Source: Acanthosoma haemorrhoidale
Lineage: Eukaryota; Arthropoda; Insecta; Hemiptera; Acanthosomatidae
Direction: 5' to 3'
DNA length: 64,000 bases
NCBI GenBank assembly: GCA_930367205.1
Contig: OV884014.1
Location: forward strand, 107,304,638 to 107,368,637
How positions within the stretch are numbered: the stretch's first letter is position 1; every line of letters begins with the position of its first letter. Under the pieces are notes generated by a model. It ran no database searches, was not told the DNA's origin, and saw only the letters and a program-made list of their open reading frames with translations. The position numbers and the translations under genes were made by a program. Of this stretch, positions 58,701 to 64,000 are shown piece after piece.

Positions 58701-60959
58701 TTAATTATGTGCTAAATTGTTTTTTTAAATATCTGAACGTAATAAAAACTATAGCTAACTAAATGATTTTTACTCGGTATTGTTATTAAAAAACACAATA
58801 ATGTGTCGTTATTATTTTGAGTGTGATGAACTCCGATAAAATCCCTTTTTTTCCCAGAATGTTGTGCAGAGTAGAAGATGAAAGATCTGGACGTGTTCAT
58901 TAAGAACAAGTATAGTAATAAGGTTGTTTTATAATTGTAACAATCTTACCTGATTACCTGAGAGAAATTCACTATTTGAAGTGAGTTATATTTGAAAATG
59001 TATGTTATGTCTCAGCTTCATATTACGGTGAGCTTTGCATTAAAATAATGGAAAGAATGGATAGGGAAGTAGATGTGACAAACAGCCTGTCATCTTGACA
59101 ACTTGCTCATTGAGCATTAGTGAGGTAGCATTGATTGAGAAGGTAGTGAACTGTGGCAGAGGTGCAGTCAAAAGAGGGGCCAATATTGATTGTGTGTCTG
59201 TCCGTCTGTCAACACAATGTTCCATGCGCTCATCCATGCTATTGAATTTTATTTACCACCAAACGAGGCTCGAGGAAAAGTCATTTTTATCAACTTCCCA
59301 TAACATCAACTAATAATTAATATTGACACTAATTCACAAGATTTTTTACATATTTAATATGTAGCATAATGGGAATCATACCTTACTCGTGTTTTCCTAC
59401 ATATAACCTACACTAATGATTTACGCGTTCCACTCATAATGAAACATTAGGCAAATAATAAACCAAAATAAAATAATACGTCCATAAGCAGAAGACAAAT
59501 CCTTATCTCCAAATAAGCTACCCCTGAGAACCCTTCGCCTAGTAAATGTGAAATAGTAAATTTTTAAATTGTTAAACTTTCCAAGCATTGTATGAACGTT
59601 TTACGGCATAAATAAAATATTTAACTTATAACGACTTTGTACCAATAATTGAATATACCATGTTTATCTAATATGAAGTAACATTAATAATTTATTAATA
59701 AATTATTAATATACATTAGATTAAACAAATAAATATATATTAAAAAGTATCGTGCTAACAATATGTGTCGCTAGTGACGGGAACTTTGGAGATTTGTCGA
59801 ATGTTTCGTTTCGGTGGAACTTCCCAATAGTCCCAGAAGAGGTGAATTTGTCTTCACAGAAACCAAGAGTGTAATATTGGCTTCCACAAGACAAAGGGTT
59901 GCGCCATGTTCTGCCTTTGCAATTCAAAGGGCGGTTTAGATCTACTTTTCTCTTTTTTATCGAAACGTTTTCCCAATCAATTTTGTAATAACTGTTGAAA
60001 ATTTTTCTCATCAATAAATTTTCAAAATAAATGTTAATAACTAACATAAGATTTCAGAGTTATGGACTGGGACTGGAATTCTTTGGTTTGTAATTATTAA
60101 AAGATTGAAATCACGTAATACGCCACAAGTATTTCTTATTAATGTAAATATTTAGTTATCATTGGTTCATAATCTCACAGTTGATCATGACTGCCTGTCA
60201 ATGTATTTCACACATGTGACTATATTCTAATTTTCGCTAAAATCTCCATCCCTCTGCCAGACTACATAAGATAGATGATTCCAAGAGCTTGAGAAAGACG
60301 CCTCATGTTGGTTCTCTGCGCCCCCCTCGTATACTCCTGGCCCGGCACAGACTACCCACTTTCCAACTCCTCGACGCACCGTATTTCACACCGCACTTTT
60401 TTCATCCAACTATTTCTTTCTTTTAACACTACATTGCAATACCGCACGGATTCCTCGATAATATTCATCGACTTTTCTCTTATAATAACATGGGATCTGA
60501 GAAAAATATTATGCCTGTAATATATTAAAGTAAAGCGGCCAAGTACACTAATAAGCTTTTTAAAATATTTAAAGTACTTAAATTTATAAAAAAAATAAAA
60601 AAAATTGTTTCAATGTTCATAGTGTAAATAGTTTAAACACAATTCAATAGAATCTGTAAGCTTTATTAAGAAAGTTATGCCTCCTAACAATCAGAATTAC
60701 AAAAGAATTTCCTTATTATTAGTCATAAACGCTTATTCGCTGTAATTCCTACTTTTTGCATCTAATAATGTAGTCAAGGATTTTTTTTTTTTGATTTATT
60801 GTCTATATAAATATTATTTGCTCCAATAAACTATGCTAACGTAAAAGCTAATAATCATTATCATATCTCCTTACATAGTCCATATTGTCCTTGTAAACTA
60901 TGAAATTCATTTCCACCAATAATTTGTATTACTCTACTATATGTGGTGTTTTTCATTGA
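55753..60959. other. Non-coding DNA, no gene recognised
   Basis: About 5.2 kb of AT-rich sequence. Anonymous open frames at 57675-57917 (plus), 58050-58283 (minus) and 59721-60047 (minus, 108 codons) show no known domain. A perfect AT palindrome lies at 59683-59710. Confidence 0.45.
59683..59710. repeat. 28-bp perfect AT palindrome
   Basis: The bases from 59683 to 59710 (starting ATTAATAATTTATT) equal their own reverse complement. All bases are A or T, so chance or simple-sequence slippage is a sufficient explanation. Confidence 0.9.
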
Positions 60960-61119
60960 GGTAATATTCACGTTCCCGCTCGGGTTCGAACCCAAGGAAT
61001 ACGCTGACCAAGGGTCGATAACCCGATCCCTGCGGGTCCTCAGTAGCTAAGAACTATGAGAGCAATAAACAAGAGAATTAACGCTAATTACCCACTGCTT
61101 AAGTCGGCGACTGCTGTAA

Positions 61120-61301
61120 AAATATAAACAGAGCGATACAAGACATGGTTCCGCTGGCTCCCCACCACTCCGGCGGGGGCGGATCGATATTGGAGGGGGA
61201 GTGGCCTCTGAGGCTTCCCATTGGCCAGTAGTGCCCCGCCTCTCCCCCACTCTGCCGCCCGGCCGCCCCACTCCTCCAGTTAGTGGCCGACCAGCCAGTT
61301 G
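61120..61301 (+). promoter_or_regulatory. GC-rich promoter candidate
   Basis: In an AT-rich region this 180-bp stretch is strongly GC-rich and holds CGGCGGGGGCGG (about 61170) and GCCCCGCCTC (about 61233), both Sp1/KLF-type GC boxes. Between them CCCATTGGCCAG contains an inverted CCAAT box (61217-61228). Initiator-like CCAGT sequences follow at 61276-61280 and 61295-61299, but there is no TATA box. This is the layout of a TATA-less housekeeping or developmental promoter. The splice donor at 61386 on the same strand supports transcription to the right. Confidence 0.5.
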
Positions 61302-61385
61302 ATGCGATGCTTTCGTCTGTTTGACATGTTGACCGACGTTAGCTCCCGAGTCCCCAGTGGACCCTTATACCCAGTTACTAAGCCG
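61302..61385 (+). CDS. Candidate first coding exon of an unknown gene
   Basis: From the ATG at 61302 a frame of exactly 28 codons (MRCFRLFDMLTDVSSRVPSG and on to KP) stays open up to CCG/GTGAGT, a consensus 5' splice site at 61386-61391. The intron would be in phase 0. The context of the first ATG is weak. The internal ATG at 61326 (GACATG) has a purine at -3 and would give a 20-codon exon in the same phase. I do not recognise the peptide. It lies directly after a GC-rich promoter-like block, and no acceptor or second exon is identifiable in the remaining 2.6 kb, so the gene would extend beyond the window. The exon may instead be entirely 5' untranslated. Confidence 0.35.
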
Positions 61386-61391
61386 GTGAGT
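61386..61391 (+). other. Consensus 5' splice site GTGAGT
   Basis: GTGAGT follows CCG at the end of the GC-rich block. It matches the intron-side donor consensus and is what defines the end of the proposed first exon. Confidence 0.4.
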
Positions 61392-64000
61392 CCACATGTT
61401 TATCTCATATCTATGACTAAGGTGGATGGGTAGTCAAGTGATGTTACTCCGATATTTCAGTATTTCCCGTCTCTTCATTTATTTTTAAATAAGGAGTTGC
61501 TAGCTAAGCGTGCATTTTGATTCAAGAGGATCTATTCCTTAGGATATCGGTTTAGATTGACGAAAGAACGATAATCTAATTTATTTATCGATGACATATT
61601 ATGCTTACATGGGTTTCTAGTGTGAAGTGAGTGGGTGATACAGACACACACGGTTACAAGGTTCATTTGTAAGTTAGCTGGTTTCGCAGACTAACACGTC
61701 ATTATCTTGTATTGTCTTATTGTCTGTATATATCCAATATTTTACTAGCGATATAGTCATATTTAAAAACGTTTAAATTTGCTTACCAAAGCATTAAAAA
61801 TGTTAACAAATTAAATGCGTTTTGGCCTCAGCCAGTCTGAAACAGTTTCTGTTTATGACATATTATATAATTTAACAATTTATACATAAAACATATTACC
61901 TGTAACTAAAATGTTAGATACTAAAACTGTTGGTTTCTGTATGTTTTGTTTAAGTTCTGCCTTTGTTTTAGTGAGAAATGTTGATTTTGTTTTCTCTGAT
62001 TATGTGTACATTTATCAAATTGTTTTGTGGGTTTCAAAGCTAAAGCATTGATTACGTTATCAAATTATTATTGGGGAAAAAAAAAATTATTTAAAACGTG
62101 ACAAGGTACTGACTAGTAGTTACAGCAAACTGTAACTGTTACACATCATTTCGATATAATCTTTCCAGTTTAATCCTCTGTGGGATTTATATATTGAATG
62201 ATTTATGTTGAAAGAGCAATTTCATTTCTTCATGACCATTATCAACGACCGTAACGAATTGAGGGCAACAATTAAATAGTGGGATTAAATTAAAGTAGTT
62301 GAGTCTCTAATTGTCCGCAATAATTTATTTTATTTCATATAATTTCTTAAGTACCGCCTTAACCTTCACCGTCGAGTATAATTGTTGGCTAATAAATAAG
62401 GTACTGTTGACAACGTGGTTCTCATCGTGGTCAGTATGTGTTGAAATTAGCCTTAAAACTTCGCACCTTCTGTGTAAAATAACTACTGTGTTAATAGCTC
62501 GATGGTTATTATTGGTTGGTGGTTGTTACATTTACATTTAGGGCTAGTAAATATTATAGTGGCAATTCCTTAATTAGACCCTTTGTCTGCTGCTTTTATT
62601 CTTACTAACCAATGGCCATTGATGTTAATTGTTATTTAAATGACGATTAGAGAAACTTCACTATAGACAAGCCGGATGAATTGTTGTGGTCTCATTTGCT
62701 AACTTGTCGATAACTAATTCTTACTCTGTTATTATGGTTAATAAATCCAAGATGACATGTTAGTATATAGCTAATGTACCTTCTCTAGTCTAAGACAATA
62801 ATTTGTAAATATTTTGTTTCTTCATTATTGTTCTAAATTTCGATTACAACTTTTGAGTCTTTACAAAAGTATTTTATCATATGAATTTATTTATTAAGCA
62901 TTTTTTTAATTTGTCATAAGGTGTCTTCAAAATGGTGCTGCCTATTTAAAAATTAAAATCTCAAATTGTGAACACTATGACAATGTTTATTTTCTCATTC
63001 GCATTCCTTAAATAGACATTAATATATAATAATGTAAAAAAGCTCGCTAGTTTTTATTGGCTGCGGACCGCCATTGCCCTTCCGATACACACATAGATAT
63101 ATTTAATCCATTAGCCAGATAGATAGTTGTATGTTTTACTGCCGTCAGGGAACACAGCCATCGACAGACTTATTATGGACTGCCTATTATAAAAGGCTTG
63201 GTAGTTATAATATATATGATTAAACATTACAGCCGGCAGATGCCAGGTCATCATCATCAACACCTCGAGTGTAATATTAACCACACAGCAAGCATTTGTT
63301 CTCCTTAGATCCCAGCCAAGTTATCGCTTAAAGTAACAAATGACAAGGCGAAAATAATTTTAGAGATATTAAACAAAACATAAATTAGGAACTGACAATA
63401 TAAAATTAGTGAATTTAACTTCGAGCAGTTTTAAATGTCATGTATTAGTTGTACGTGTTTTAATAAAGATATATAATTACGGAATGTGTGTCTTCTATTA
63501 ACTAAACTTTAGTTAAAGTAATCTAAGCTTTAAACTTTAGACTTTTCCCGACGATTAAAGATACTCAAAATATAGTACCACTAAAACCATTTGAGAAATA
63601 TTCAAGAATAATTGGTTAGATTAGATAATTGTTTAGCAGTAGATATCGCTAATTTATAAAGGTCGTGGGTTCGAATCCCTTAGTGGAAAGTGAATTGACT
63701 CCATTAAATATGAATAATTAAACACAGTTGATAGCTTCCATATGACATAATAACTATAAGGATTATGGCTCTAAATATGAGTACTTAAGGCTCAATAACT
63801 ACTTAAATTATGTCGATATATTATATAATATGTATGTACACTCAAAGGGGAGATATTGAGCAAATCAAATATTTAAGCACTAATATTAATATATGAGCGT
63901 TTATTCCAATACTAGGACAAAGTAAAATAATCATAGTGATAACAAAATGGCATATACACACACACAAAAATCACTCTGATTACGATTTAAATCCTGCTCT
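61392..64000. other. Probable intron or downstream non-coding DNA
   Basis: AT-rich sequence without recognisable coding segments. If the donor at 61386 is real, this is the 5' part of a long first intron. The 76-codon frame at 62311-62541 shows no known family. A SINE fragment lies near 63631-63700. Confidence 0.4.
63631..63700 (+). repeat. tRNA-derived SINE head
   Basis: TTTAGCAGTAGATATCGC (63632-63649) resembles a tRNA D-arm/A-box. TCGTGGGTTCGAATCCC (63663-63679) is a perfect pol III B-box/T-arm. After it comes TTAGTGGAAAGTGAATT, similar to the bases following the B-box at 7861-7878. The anticodon stem does not fold, so it is a SINE remnant and not a tRNA gene. Confidence 0.55.

Noticed and set aside
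59721..60047. 108-codon minus-strand open frame
   Set aside because: Lysine/asparagine-rich AT-driven sequence without a recognised domain or any promoter or splice evidence.
60983..60994. Palindrome GGGTTCGAACCC as a tRNA B-box
   Set aside because: It matches a B-box on both strands because it is a palindrome. No A-box or cloverleaf was found nearby.
63631..63680. Functional tRNA gene
   Set aside because: The T-arm is perfect but the acceptor and anticodon stems do not pair, so a SINE remnant is the better reading.

Overview
The window is AT-rich eukaryotic DNA and almost certainly comes from an arthropod, probably an insect. The evidence is mariner and Tc1 transposons with TA target sites, Jockey-type LINE remnants, tRNA-like short interspersed sequences and long non-coding stretches. 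I see no operon structure, no rRNA, no convincing functional tRNA gene and no CRISPR. The order cannot be fixed from the sequence; a genome with many decayed mariner/Tc1 copies, such as that of a hemipteran, would fit.

There is no complete host protein-coding gene that I can support. The best host-gene signal is at the right end. A GC-rich segment at about 61120-61300 carries GC boxes and a CCAAT-type box. It is followed by a 28-codon open segment (61302-61385) that ends exactly at a consensus 5' splice site. This looks like a plus-strand promoter and first exon, with the rest of the window to 64000 as the start of its intron. Several GC-richer, non-repetitive blocks to the left (for example 8480-8720, 18180-18500, 20880-21125, 27080-27360, 33490-33870, 37690-37995) could be conserved regulatory DNA, but that is a guess without an alignment.

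The recognisable content is mobile and repetitive DNA. From left to right: a 44-bp tandem array (4517-4918); a Jockey C-terminal relic (12116-12301); a 21-bp array of more than 28 copies (14766-15367); a mariner with both terminal repeats and a broken transposase (16805-17846); a 20-bp-armed hairpin containing octamer motifs (17887-17936); an 84-bp array (18767-19365); a Tc1-like element with both ends (25308-26814); a second, end-truncated copy of the same mariner (31413-32353); a minus-strand Jockey relic (35985-36700); a retroposon with target-site duplications and an A20 tail whose body is a string of short hairpins (38191-38604); an LTR-like segment next to three more hairpins (41690-42052); a direct duplication (47024-47269 and 48775-49075); a mariner of the type with TTAGGTTGGTG ends that has lost its catalytic core (49626-50443); a second Jockey 3' end related to the one at 36 kb (53990-54395); and a 5'-truncated Jockey copy with a poly(A) tail and a 14-bp target-site duplication (55014-55739).

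None of the transposases or reverse transcriptases is intact, so these copies are fossils or non-autonomous passengers. The least ordinary item is the hairpin-string retroposon at 38.2-38.6 kb. It could be a structured-RNA-derived SINE family, and possible diverged relatives at 1.6-1.9 kb and 29.2-29.3 kb are suggested by short shared blocks.
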